From: DATGHS01 sp035307785
GTDB lineage: Bacteria > Planctomycetota > Planctomycetia > Gemmatales > Gemmataceae
Direction of reading: 5' to 3'
DNA length: 15,409 bases
Assembly: GCA_035307785.1 (NCBI GenBank)
Contig: DATGHS010000104.1
Location: 1 to 15,409 of the forward strand
A program made the position numbers and the translations under genes. Of the stretch, positions 7,532 to 14,418 are shown piece after piece. How positions within the stretch are numbered: the first letter of the stretch is position 1; every line of letters starts with the position of its first letter. Under the pieces are notes generated by a model. That model was not told where the DNA came from. It saw nothing but the letters and a program-made list of their open reading frames with translations, and did not search any database.

Positions 7532-9877
7532 TCACGGGGTGATCACTACATGCGGCCGCTTTTCCACGTTGCCAGCCGCATCTTCAGCATAGGCTTCGAT
7601 CTTCAGCGGACTGGTCGGTACATTCTCGAACTCGATTTCCCATTCAGCAAAGTTTGGCGCTAGCGCTTTCGCTTCTTTTCCATTCACTAGCACACGCTTC
7701 ACAGTCCCATTGTCTGCTGTGCAGCCGCGGACCAAGACCCGAGGGCGTACGCCCTTTGGCTCGCCGGATCGGACAATGTGTGTGATGACCGTAGTTGGCG
7801 GAAGATCATCGACCGGATGAAGCAGCTGCGGGAAGGGCGTGGCCTGCACCTCGGCCACGCGCGATTCGTCGCCGGTAAGCGGCGAGTCGGCGCGAAAGCG
7901 CTCGACGTCGGCCCTGTATTCGTTTGAGCGCGTGCTCACCACCAGCGCGTCGCGGCCGGGGCCGAACCAGTCGTGCAAATACACCGGAACACCTTTCTCC
8001 GTCTTCGGTTGTGGCCGCGGGCCGCCGCCGAGGTTGACGAGGGCCTTCTGGCGCGACGTGTCGGACCAGTTCGTGGTTTTCACGTTACGCATGTGAGTGA
8101 CCGCGTTGCCCGTGGGATTGTCGTCGCTGATTTGAATCAGCGGCATGCCGCCGGAACGACAATTATCGAATGTCAGCCCGTCCACCGTGAGCGGGCCGAA
8201 CTGCAAGCTGAAGTCGTCGTGGCCACGGTTGAACGGTTCCGTGTCCGACCGACTGATCAGTACGTTGCGATAAACGTGATTGTCGTAATTGGGATGGTAT
8301 ACGCCATAGTGCGTGCGGTGCAGGCGCAGGTTCTCGACCAAGAGGGACGGCGACTGCGGCCGGAAGCCGTAGTGTGTATTCCAGATCAGCAGGTTGCGGA
8401 TGATGAACGGGTGGTGGACGTCCGGCCCTACGCGGTTCACGCCTTCTCCCAAGTTCATGCCGTAAAGCCCCGTGGTGCTGTGCACTTCATTATCGTCGAA
8501 GCGCACGAAGGGCAGCGTGCGAATGTCCACGAGCTTGCGGCTGCCGTCGGGCTGTTGAATCGAGAGCGTGAGCTTTAGTTCGCTGGTTTGCGTGGCCTCG
8601 AAGCGGAAGCCGTACTGGCCGTTCTCCACGGCCACGTTGCGGGTAAAGGTATTCAGGCTGTTGGCCCACCAGAAGCCGGCCCCGTCGTTCTGGTCGAAGG
8701 GTAGCGCCTGTTTCGGCAGCTTTTTCGCTCGCTTCGCACCAACCGCGAGGTTGCGGTCGAGCACGTTGTACACTTCGGTGCCGTCTTCCAGGTAGTAGCC
8801 ATGGCCGGCGCTCTGGTAGCCCACATTGTCGCGGACGATCAGGTAGTTGGTGCCGTGGATGGTGAGCCAACGGTTCGCGGAATCCCAGATCGAAGCGCCA
8901 ATGACGTAGCTGCCGCGCATCGTGTCGCCGACCAGGTGATAGTGCAGGGCATAGCGGCCCAGCACGCCGGCCTTGCCGAGATGGCGAAACTCGGCATAGC
9001 TGATCGAGCCCGCTGAATTGCGATGGTACATGGTGTGGCCGCGCTCGCCGGCAGGGTCGGCCGACTCGACGATGACATTCCGGCTCAGATTCGCGACCTC
9101 GCCGCGATAGTCGCCGCTGCCCAAGTGTTCGAAGGCCAGCGGCCTGTCGAGCGTGATCTTCGTTCCCTCGATCGCCTGGATGATGCGCTCTTCCGTGTAC
9201 GGCGGCTTGGCTTTGCCATTGTCTTCATGGGTGGTGGTCGCGGTAACGATCACGTGGTCGCCGGTTTTCCAGCCGGTAACATTTTCGGCCAGCGTGATCG
9301 TCGTGTCATTCGGTTTCGCCGTTTCGCCGAGTTTCACCCAGGTCCGGTTCATCGGCGCACCGTGAAAGTCCATGCGCCCGCCGCAGCAGATAATGGCCGG
9401 GCACGATTCCTTGTTCATGCCCGGAATGTAATGCAACCGAATCAGTGCCGTGTGCTTTGCATTAATCGGCTTCTCCGGCGTGCCCACGACCAGGGCCGGC
9501 TTCGGCTTTTGCAAGTCCTTCACCGTGAAGTGCGCATCGCAATCGAAGCCTTCTTCGCTCACATATTCATTCGCCTGAATCTTGATGAGCCCCACGTCGA
9601 GCCGCGTGTCTTTGTCGGCGGCGAAAGACAACTCACCGGCAATGTTAATCGAGCGGATGACTTGGTCCGATTGGACATCGTAAAGGACGCGGTGCCCTTC
9701 GCGGATGAGGACGCGCGCCTGGGCGGCGGGGACCTTGCCGTCTTCCCACGTGCTGGCGGCCGACCAGTTGCCGCTTTTGGCGGAGCGCACCACGGGCAGC
9801 AGCTTCGGATCGTCGCCGAAGAGCAATGCGGGCGCGATCAGGAGCGCCCAAATAGCTGGCAGACATTTGGAGGGCAT
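7532..9877 (-). CDS. Secreted G8-domain beta-helix protein (CEMIP/TMEM2-like)
   Basis: A 781-residue exported protein with a signal peptide (MPSKCLPAIWALLIAPALLFG) and a good ribosome binding site (AAGGAG 10 nt before ATG). Residues about 28-150 form a G8 domain (SGNWSAASTWEDGKVPAAQARVLI). A beta-helix follows from about 260 to 600, with segments typical of the eukaryotic CEMIP/TMEM2 proteins: GRYALHYHLVGD (308-318), LTIHGTNYLIVRDNVGY, GHGYYLEDGTE and FWWANSLNTFTRNVAVENG. The last 90 residues (PPTTVITHIV onward, ending in AYAEDAAGNVEKRP) look like an Ig-like module. Animal relatives bind or cleave hyaluronan, so a carbohydrate substrate is plausible, but the bacterial substrate is unknown. 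It could be the first gene of the minus-strand group, separated from the SRPBCC gene by 147 bp. Confidence 0.88.
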   Translation of the reverse strand: MPSKCLPAIWALLIAPALLFGDDPKLLPVVRSAKSGNWSAASTWEDGKVPAAQARVLIREGHRVLYDVQSDQVIRSINIAGELSFAADKDTRLDVGLIKIQANEYVSEEGFDCDAHFTVKDLQKPKPALVVGTPEKPINAKHTALIRLHYIPGMNKESCPAIICCGGRMDFHGAPMNRTWVKLGETAKPNDTTITLAENVTGWKTGDHVIVTATTTHEDNGKAKPPYTEERIIQAIEGTKITLDRPLAFEHLGSGDYRGEVANLSRNVIVESADPAGERGHTMYHRNSAGSISYAEFRHLGKAGVLGRYALHYHLVGDTMRGSYVIGASIWDSANRWLTIHGTNYLIVRDNVGYQSAGHGYYLEDGTEVYNVLDRNLAVGAKRAKKLPKQALPFDQNDGAGFWWANSLNTFTRNVAVENGQYGFRFEATQTSELKLTLSIQQPDGSRKLVDIRTLPFVRFDDNEVHSTTGLYGMNLGEGVNRVGPDVHHPFIIRNLLIWNTHYGFRPQSPSLLVENLRLHRTHYGVYHPNYDNHVYRNVLISRSDTEPFNRGHDDFSLQFGPLTVDGLTFDNCRSGGMPLIQISDDNPTGNAVTHMRNVKTTNWSDTSRQKALVNLGGGPRPQPKTEKGVPVYLHDWFGPGRDALVVSTRSNEYRADVERFRADSPLTGDESRVAEVQATPFPQLLHPVDDLPPTTVITHIVRSGEPKGVRPRVLVRGCTADNGTVKRVLVNGKEAKALAPNFAEWEIEFENVPTSPLKIEAYAEDAAGNVEKRPHVVITP

Positions 9878-10005
9878 GGCGGAAGGGCTCCTTGGGGGGC
9901 GGGGAGGGCGTGAATGCTATTGTCGGAAGAGGCGGAGCGAAACGCAAGGCTTGCAATTCACCTTGCGCTTGGCCAGAATGACCCGAACCAGGGAGTGACC
10001 ACGCC

Positions 10006-10311
10006 ATGGCCAAACGTCGCAAGCCCGAAGATTACTTCCACTGCCCGCACTGCGGGGCCAAGGTGCGCTGCGGCGCCTTGGCCTGTCCGGAGTGCGGGTC
10101 CGACGACGAAACCGGTTGGTCAGAAGACTGCGACGGTGACGCTCCCACCGGTTACCGCCAAGAAAAGGAATTCGATTACGACGAATTCATGGCCCAGGAA
10201 TTCCCCGAGCACGCCCGGCAGACGGGTCATTTCCCGAAGATGCGCTGGATCTGGCGCATCGCCGCGCTGCTGATTCTGATTGCGACGCTGCTGGTGATAT
10301 TTGGGCGATAG
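10006..10311 (+). CDS. Small zinc-ribbon protein with C-terminal membrane anchor
   Basis: A 101-residue protein. AGGGAG (from 9990) precedes the ATG at a good distance. The N-terminal 35 residues hold two CxxC pairs, CPHC and CPEC, with an extra Cys between them (VRCGALACPEC), giving a probable zinc ribbon of the 'zinc-ribbon domain' type. An acidic linker (DETGWSEDCDGDAPTGY, EFDYDEFMAQEF) follows, then one membrane helix at the C-terminus (IWRIAALLILIATLLVIFG). The ribbon should therefore face the cytoplasm. Such tail-anchored ribbons are common in planctomycetes and of unknown function. The gene is divergent from the G8 gene (starts 128 bp apart) and convergent with the deacetylase gene. 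Confidence 0.85.
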   Translation: MAKRRKPEDYFHCPHCGAKVRCGALACPECGSDDETGWSEDCDGDAPTGYRQEKEFDYDEFMAQEFPEHARQTGHFPKMRWIWRIAALLILIATLLVIFGR

Positions 10312-10332
10312 AGGGTAGGCAGAGGCATTTCA

Positions 10333-10384
10333 TCATTTCACAAAATAAATACCCCGTGAAATGAAATGACGATTTGTGAAATGA
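10333..10384. terminator. AT-rich inverted repeat between convergent genes
   Basis: TCATTTCACAAA (10333-10344) is exactly complementary to TTTGTGAAATGA (10373-10384), with a 28-nt interior that repeats GTGAAATGAAATGA. The GAAATGA motif recurs up to about 10405. This AT-rich patch stands out against the GC-rich surroundings and lies between the convergent zinc-ribbon and deacetylase genes. It could end transcription from either side, but it has no GC-rich stem followed by a T-run, so that role is only a suggestion. Confidence 0.35.
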
Positions 10385-10502
10385 AACGATGAAAAGAAAT
10401 GATGAATTATTGTATCCTTACTTGATCAGAAAAGTTGGGGAAAGGGAATCAGAGCCGCGTCCTTGGGTGCCCAGGTCTTACAGCCCAACCCGGTGGGCAA
10501 AT

Positions 10503-11462
10503 TTAGGCGTACCTTTCGATCAGCTGTCGCACACTGTTGGCGATTAATTGGTAGCTCATCTTGCTGTAACCCCCACTAAGCAACATTACCATTGGAATTT
10601 CTCTTTCCCTGAATTGTTCCGCGACAAATAAATCGCGCTCCAAGACATCGTCGGCCGTTAGGCACATCCCGCCCAGCTGATCGCCAACAAACACGTCAGT
10701 GCCGGCATTGTAAATTCCCAATGCAACCGGCTGAGCGCGCGAAATGGAATCGAGGAAACCCGGCAATGATTTTCGGAGGATCGATAGGTACTCGGTTCCA
10801 GTGCAGCGGGACGGTACCGGCAGGCGGCAATCAATGCGCTGTCGTGCCGCAACATCATAGACCGGGTAAATCTCCTCGTTGAACATGTCGAAGATAAAGA
10901 ACACTTTGTCATGTAAGAATTGGTGGCAAACGCCATTGCCTTGATGCGCATCACAATCGACATATGCAATGCGCTGCGAACCTCGGATTCGGCCTTCCAA
11001 ACGAAGCTGCTGCACGGCCAAGGCGATATCGGAATAAACACAAAAGCCTTCACCGCGATTAGGCTTGGCGTGGTGATACCCGCCGGACATGTTAACCGCA
11101 ACACCGCGTTCTAGTGCTGTTTTGGCCGCCAGCACAGTTCCGCGCACAGCCCAGCGCATCGGCCGTAGTACGCGCCAGCGCAGCAACCAGCTCGGCAATC
11201 GGCGGAGCGGTGGCAACTCCAAGGCAGCGGCAAGCGCTTTCGATTGCCGAATGCTTATCAGATATCCAGCCGTGTGGACTTGAAGAAGTTCGCCAAATGT
11301 GGCTGGTCGGTCGACAGTGACCAGATATTTCGAAGCATTGCTCCCGAGTTGCTTTCGCAATTCTCGCCATGCCCTGCCATATTTTCGTGAATCAAAGGGG
11401 TGCAGTCTCTCGATGCCGAAGAAGCTGATGTCGTAATGTCGGCTGTAAACGATGGCGATCAT
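10503..11462 (-). CDS. Class IV histone deacetylase-like amidohydrolase (HDAC11-like)
   Basis: A 319-residue zinc deacylase. The ATG at 11462 is chosen because the protein then begins MIAIVYSRHYDISFFGIERLHPFD, closely matching the N-terminus I remember for HDAC11 (IVYSPRYNITFMGLEKLHPFD); the longer frame to 11528 runs into a palindrome. Catalytic features: His130-His131 in GGYHHAKPNRGEGF, zinc ligands Asp171 and His173 in DCDAHQGNG, Asp256 in YNAGTDVF with Asp261 close by, and Tyr299 in SGGYSKMSYQ. All key residues are present, so it should be active. Family members remove acetyl or long-chain acyl groups from lysines; planctomycetes lack canonical histones, so the substrate is open (acylated proteins or acylpolyamines). 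No signal peptide: cytoplasmic. No partner gene is adjacent. Confidence 0.92.
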   Translation of the reverse strand: MIAIVYSRHYDISFFGIERLHPFDSRKYGRAWRELRKQLGSNASKYLVTVDRPATFGELLQVHTAGYLISIRQSKALAAALELPPLRRLPSWLLRWRVLRPMRWAVRGTVLAAKTALERGVAVNMSGGYHHAKPNRGEGFCVYSDIALAVQQLRLEGRIRGSQRIAYVDCDAHQGNGVCHQFLHDKVFFIFDMFNEEIYPVYDVAARQRIDCRLPVPSRCTGTEYLSILRKSLPGFLDSISRAQPVALGIYNAGTDVFVGDQLGGMCLTADDVLERDLFVAEQFREREIPMVMLLSGGYSKMSYQLIANSVRQLIERYA

Positions 11463-11493
11463 AATGCCTAAAGGTACGTGAATGGCTTGAGCA

Positions 11494-11555
11494 TCAGAGC
11501 CGCGCACGAAGTAAGCGGCGAGACGCACTGCCGCTTACTTCGTGCGCGGCTCTGA
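11494..11555. repeat. Perfect 26-bp inverted repeat
   Basis: Positions 11494-11519 are exactly complementary to 11530-11555, around a 10-nt loop. Each arm begins or ends with TCAGAGCCGCG, which also occurs alone at 10449-10459. The element lies between the start of the deacetylase gene and the end of the reductase remnant, both on the minus strand. A transcript through it would fold into a very stable hairpin that could stop or insulate transcription. It lacks a T-run. The arm sequence resembles dispersed planctomycete palindromes (recollection). Confidence 0.8.
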
Positions 11556-11565
11556 CGTGCGCGAC

Positions 11566-11976
11566 TCACGTATTTATCAGCGCCCGCGTCTTTTCGCCTT
11601 TAGGGTCGAGTTTGTCAAGGTGAGCGCCCCATTCTTTCGCAATCTCCGCCGTCTTTTTCTTGAGCTCCGTTATCTCTTCCGGCGTCATGGGCTTGAATTC
11701 CTTGGCCCATTGCACGTTTTGCTCCAGTTCTTTCTGGCTCCCCATGCCGATGACCGTGAGCGCGATGCCCTTGATGCTCTGGGCATAGCGGAACGACGCG
11801 TGCCGCAGGTCTTCCGGCATCTTCGGCGTGCCCACGCCGACTCCGCCGCCGCCGAAGACTTTCATGGCCACCAGGCCGATTTGCTTTTTGCGGGCGATGG
11901 GCCAGACGATGTCTTCGAAGTCGTAGGTGTGGCGATCGACCACATTCACGGCGTTCATCAGAACGTCAACGTCGTT
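11566..11976 (-). pseudogene. 5'-truncated aldo/keto reductase remnant
   Basis: This frame encodes only the last 130 or so residues of a reductase like the complete one at 14291-13296, including VDRHTY-FEDIVWPIAR, IGLVAMKVFGGG, KMPEDLR, VIGMGS-KELEQN and the shared C-terminus GEK-x-x-x-LINT. By eye about three of four residues match the intact copy. Homology begins at DVDVLMNAV (11973) and a TAA lies just upstream (11979-11977), so the NADPH-barrel first half with the catalytic Asp, Lys and His is missing. The remnant carries a short insertion (GVGVGTP) relative to the intact copy. The divergence suggests an older paralogue that lost its 5' part, not a recent duplication. An ORF from the ATG at 11958 exists but would not form a full barrel. 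Confidence 0.8.
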
Positions 11977-12013
11977 TTAACTGCCGGAAATATCAGGACT
12001 TAGGACGACAACC

Positions 12014-12035
12014 TGTAGAGAATTGTAGAGAATTC
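12014..12035. repeat. Tandem 11-mer TGTAGAGAATT, left copy
   Basis: Two joined copies of TGTAGAGAATT (the second starting at its shared T and ending in C). A nearly identical pair lies at 13146-13168, in the same orientation, on the other side of the TIGR02996-type gene. It sits about 35 bp beyond the breakpoint of the reductase remnant. Confidence 0.65.
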
Positions 12036-12156
12036 AGGCAGTTGGATGTTTATTAGCCCGGTGACGGTTGTGTTCGGGTCGCTCTCCAGTAAAATGCTGA
12101 GGATTTCCGTCTAATCATTTTTCGGCAACTTTGCCTCAATTTGGCTTGGTGCGCAA

Positions 12157-13107
12157 ATGGAGAACGGCGATTTCATTGAGCTCATACAGAAGCGACCTTG
12201 GGACGACGTGCCAAGACTCGCGTATGCGGACTGGTTGCAGTCGCGCCACTCCCCTGGGGCTGATTACTTACGCACCGAACTCGCCTTGTCCCAGTCTGCA
12301 ACTAACGTGTCGGAGACTGCCACGCTTCGTGAGCAACTATGGCGAGACTGGGCGAGCGTGGACCCTTCATGGTTGGCTATCTTCACACAGCCACGGATAC
12401 TGCGAGCGAATCCTTCGCTGTTTCCGAGCGCTTGGAGAGGATCGGGGCTTGGCCAGTACCGGGCTCGCCGTTCGGCACTCATCAGCACGTATCCGTATGA
12501 CTCGTTGCCACCTCTGCCGGTAGAGGAATTCCGAGGCCAGTTTCAGTGGCTGAATCCGGCCACGGCGGAGGAAATCGACATGGCGCGCGCCCCAGCCCCA
12601 AAGGAAGCGCAGGACCAATTTCGGCGCCAGCGAGTGGCCGCGATAGAAAAGCAGCCGCGGTTCCCAGACGTGTTCCGCCGATTTATGCTAGCCGACGAAT
12701 TGACGTTCGCTGTCGACTATCCCAGTGGCTTAAGCTTTTGCAATCCGCATTCCCGCGTAGACGATGCTGGCGGGATCTACGCTACGTTTCTCATTGACTC
12801 CCAGTACAGCCTTTTGTGGGACCTGTACGTCCACCCGGCCGGCGCACATTGTATCATCGCCCGGCGGCCTGAACCCGAAGCGTTCGACACGGGCGGTAGC
12901 TCGATCGAACCCGCGACGCCCACCACGGCCTGGTTTGTCGCCCCCTCCTTTGAGGCGTTTATTTACCGGATTTGGCTTGAGAATGAGTTGTGGAAATACG
13001 CGCATGGCGAGAGTTTGCGGCAGGCCGACCGGCATGTGCCTTCACTAACTCGGTCTCTGCAAAGATACATCGACCATTACGATCAGCAGGCCGCGCCGAG
13101 CCCCTAG
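12157..13107 (+). CDS. TIGR02996-domain protein with a SUKH-like C-terminal half
   Basis: A 316-residue protein. The N-terminus (FIELIQKRPWDDVPRLAYADWLQSRHSPGADYLRTELAL, residues 6-44) matches the planctomycete repeat-companion domain TIGR02996, whose core is P-R-L-x-YADWL. The middle is charged (PKEAQDQFRRQRVAAIEKQPRFPDVF). The last third (SLLWDLYVHPAGAHCIIAR, then SFEAFIYRIWLENELWKY) resembles SMI1/KNR4 (SUKH) family proteins, which often end in an F-x-x-F-x-Y-R-x-W-x-E-N-x-x-W helix; some of these are toxin immunity proteins. That second assignment is by eye only. No clear ribosome binding site precedes the ATG. It is the only plus-strand gene between two minus-strand reductase copies and is flanked by direct repeats, so it may have been inserted. 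Confidence 0.75.
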   Translation: MENGDFIELIQKRPWDDVPRLAYADWLQSRHSPGADYLRTELALSQSATNVSETATLREQLWRDWASVDPSWLAIFTQPRILRANPSLFPSAWRGSGLGQYRARRSALISTYPYDSLPPLPVEEFRGQFQWLNPATAEEIDMARAPAPKEAQDQFRRQRVAAIEKQPRFPDVFRRFMLADELTFAVDYPSGLSFCNPHSRVDDAGGIYATFLIDSQYSLLWDLYVHPAGAHCIIARRPEPEAFDTGGSSIEPATPTTAWFVAPSFEAFIYRIWLENELWKYAHGESLRQADRHVPSLTRSLQRYIDHYDQQAAPSP

Positions 13108-13145
13108 GGCACAAGGCTTGCGGCGGCGATCCCGGATGCGGTACT

Positions 13146-13168
13146 TGTAGAGAATTTGTAGAGAATTC
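13146..13168. repeat. Tandem 11-mer TGTAGAGAATT, right copy
   Basis: Two adjacent complete copies of TGTAGAGAATT followed by C; the pair differs from the left copy (12014-12035) by one extra T. Together they bracket about 1.1 kb that contains the TIGR02996-type gene. Confidence 0.65.
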
Positions 13169-13231
13169 GCCGAAAACCTTGGAACGCCGTGGAAAAAATG
13201 GAAACTCGTTCGGAAGTTGATTTGACCGTTC

Positions 13232-13267
13232 CTGAAACAAAAAGAGCCGGAGTTTCTCCGCTCCGGC
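13232..13267 (-). terminator. Intrinsic terminator of the aldo/keto reductase gene
   Basis: On the minus strand GCCGGAG (13267-13261) pairs with CTCCGGC (13252-13246) around an 8-nt loop, immediately followed by TCTTTTTGTTTC. A GC-rich stem plus a T-rich tail 29 bp past the reductase stop codon is a textbook rho-independent terminator. Confidence 0.85.
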
Positions 13268-13295
13268 CCGATCCAAAATCCTCGTTGCTGCCGCC

Positions 13296-14291
13296 CTACG
13301 TGTTGATGAGCGGGCGGCTCTTTTCTCCCTTCGAATCGAGCTTGTCGAGGTGGGCACCCCACGACTTCGCAACCTCGACGGTCCGCTTCTTTAGCTCGTT
13401 TGCTTCCTCTGCCGTCATCGGCTTGAAGTCCTTGACCCACTGGATGTTCTGTTCAAGCTCCTTGATGCTCCCCATGCCGATCACGGCCAGGGAAATGCCG
13501 GGAACGCTGAGCGCGTAACGGAGAGACGGCTGCCGCAAATCCTCCGGCATCTTGCACGATGTGATGCCTCCACCGAACACCTTCATGGCGACGAGTCCGA
13601 TTTGTTTCCTCCGCGCGATAGGCCACACAATGTCCTCGAACGCGTAGGTGTGGCGGTCAACTATGGAAAGCGCGTTCATCATCACGTCGATGTCGCGCTT
13701 CTGGATTACCTGGGCGAACTTCTCGGGGCGGTTGTGGCCAGTGATGCCTACAAAGCGGCACAGGCCGTCTTTCTTGGCTTTCTCCAGGCTGGCCATGGGG
13801 CCGTTGTCGCCGACCAGTTCGTTGAAGTCGTACATGGCGTGGCCAATGGAGTGCGTGTAGAGCAGGTCGACCTGCTCGACGCCGAGTTCCTTCAGGTTGC
13901 TTTGCACGAGGTCGAGCGTCTTGCTGCCCTCGGACTCCAGGCATTTGGTGACGAGGAACAATTCCTTGCGGCGCTCCTTCAGTACGCCGCTGACGTATTT
14001 GTGCGCCCTGGAGTAGCCGGTCATGATGGCTTGCCGCGTCTTGGGCGGGGCGGTGTCGATGTAGGTAATGCCGAGATCGATGGCCTTATTCAGCAAGGCG
14101 ATGGCGTCTTTCTCATTCGGCAAATTGCCGAGCGCCACGGTGCCGAGGCCGAGGATGGGAACGTTTACGCCGGTCTTGCCAAGCGGCCGTTGCGGCAGCT
14201 TCGCTTCCTCTTTGGCATGTTGCTTCGCGTTGGCTAGCAGCAGCGCAGTACCGGCAGCGCCGGCACGCACGAATTCGCGGCGAGTAAGCAT
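13296..14291 (-). CDS. Tat-exported aldo/keto reductase
   Basis: A 331-residue oxidoreductase. The ATG at 14291 is chosen because GGGAG lies 8 nt upstream and the protein then starts MLTRREFVRAGAAGTALLLANA, a twin-arginine signal; the 40 extra residues of the longer frame come from a palindrome. The mature part follows the AKR plan: LGKTGVNVPILGLGT (first strand), YIDTAP with the catalytic Asp, VTKC with the catalytic Lys, DLLYTHSIG with the catalytic His, VGITGHN, and IGLVAMKVFGGG. The catalytic Tyr is less certain: the usual DTAxxYG is replaced by DTAPPKTRQAIMTGYSRAHKY. Such enzymes reduce carbonyls with NADPH or similar; export by Tat implies cofactor loading before transport. It is downstream of the copper monooxygenase gene, separated by a 34-bp palindrome, and has its own terminator. 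Confidence 0.9.
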   Translation of the reverse strand: MLTRREFVRAGAAGTALLLANAKQHAKEEAKLPQRPLGKTGVNVPILGLGTVALGNLPNEKDAIALLNKAIDLGITYIDTAPPKTRQAIMTGYSRAHKYVSGVLKERRKELFLVTKCLESEGSKTLDLVQSNLKELGVEQVDLLYTHSIGHAMYDFNELVGDNGPMASLEKAKKDGLCRFVGITGHNRPEKFAQVIQKRDIDVMMNALSIVDRHTYAFEDIVWPIARRKQIGLVAMKVFGGGITSCKMPEDLRQPSLRYALSVPGISLAVIGMGSIKELEQNIQWVKDFKPMTAEEANELKKRTVEVAKSWGAHLDKLDSKGEKSRPLINT

Positions 14292-14305
14292 ACGGGACTC
14301 CCAAA

Positions 14306-14415
14306 GAATTTGAACAGAAGGAAACGAAGGAAACGAAGAGTTAATTGAAGAATTGCCACTCATTGTGGCTTTCATTTTTGATCTTCGTTTGCTTCGTTTC
14401 CTTCTGTTCAAATTC
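14306..14415. repeat. 34-bp inverted repeat between monooxygenase and reductase genes
   Basis: Arms 14306-14339 and 14382-14415 are complementary over 34 positions with a single mismatch (14330 with 14391), around a 42-nt spacer. The arms are built from GGAAACGAA-type short repeats. It covers almost the whole gap between the stop of the monooxygenase gene (14419) and the reductase start (14291). In RNA from the minus strand it would form a long hairpin, possibly terminating the upstream transcript or making attenuation possible. It also creates the false N-terminal extension of the reductase frame. Confidence 0.8.
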
Positions 14416-14418
14416 CTC

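Noticed and set aside
9023..9913. 296-codon plus-strand frame opposite the G8 gene
   Set aside because: Shadow of a gene with a clear signal peptide and domain order on the other strand.
11463..11528. Upstream start for the deacetylase inside the palindrome
   Set aside because: The 22 extra residues come from the palindrome arm and have no counterpart in the HDAC11 N-terminus.
13602..14237. 211-codon plus-strand frame opposite the aldo/keto reductase
   Set aside because: Antisense shadow of a gene with catalytic motifs, Tat signal and terminator.
14292..14411. N-terminal extension of the reductase frame (40 codons)
   Set aside because: Encoded by the inverted repeat; the internal ATG at 14291 has a ribosome binding site and directly starts the Tat signal.
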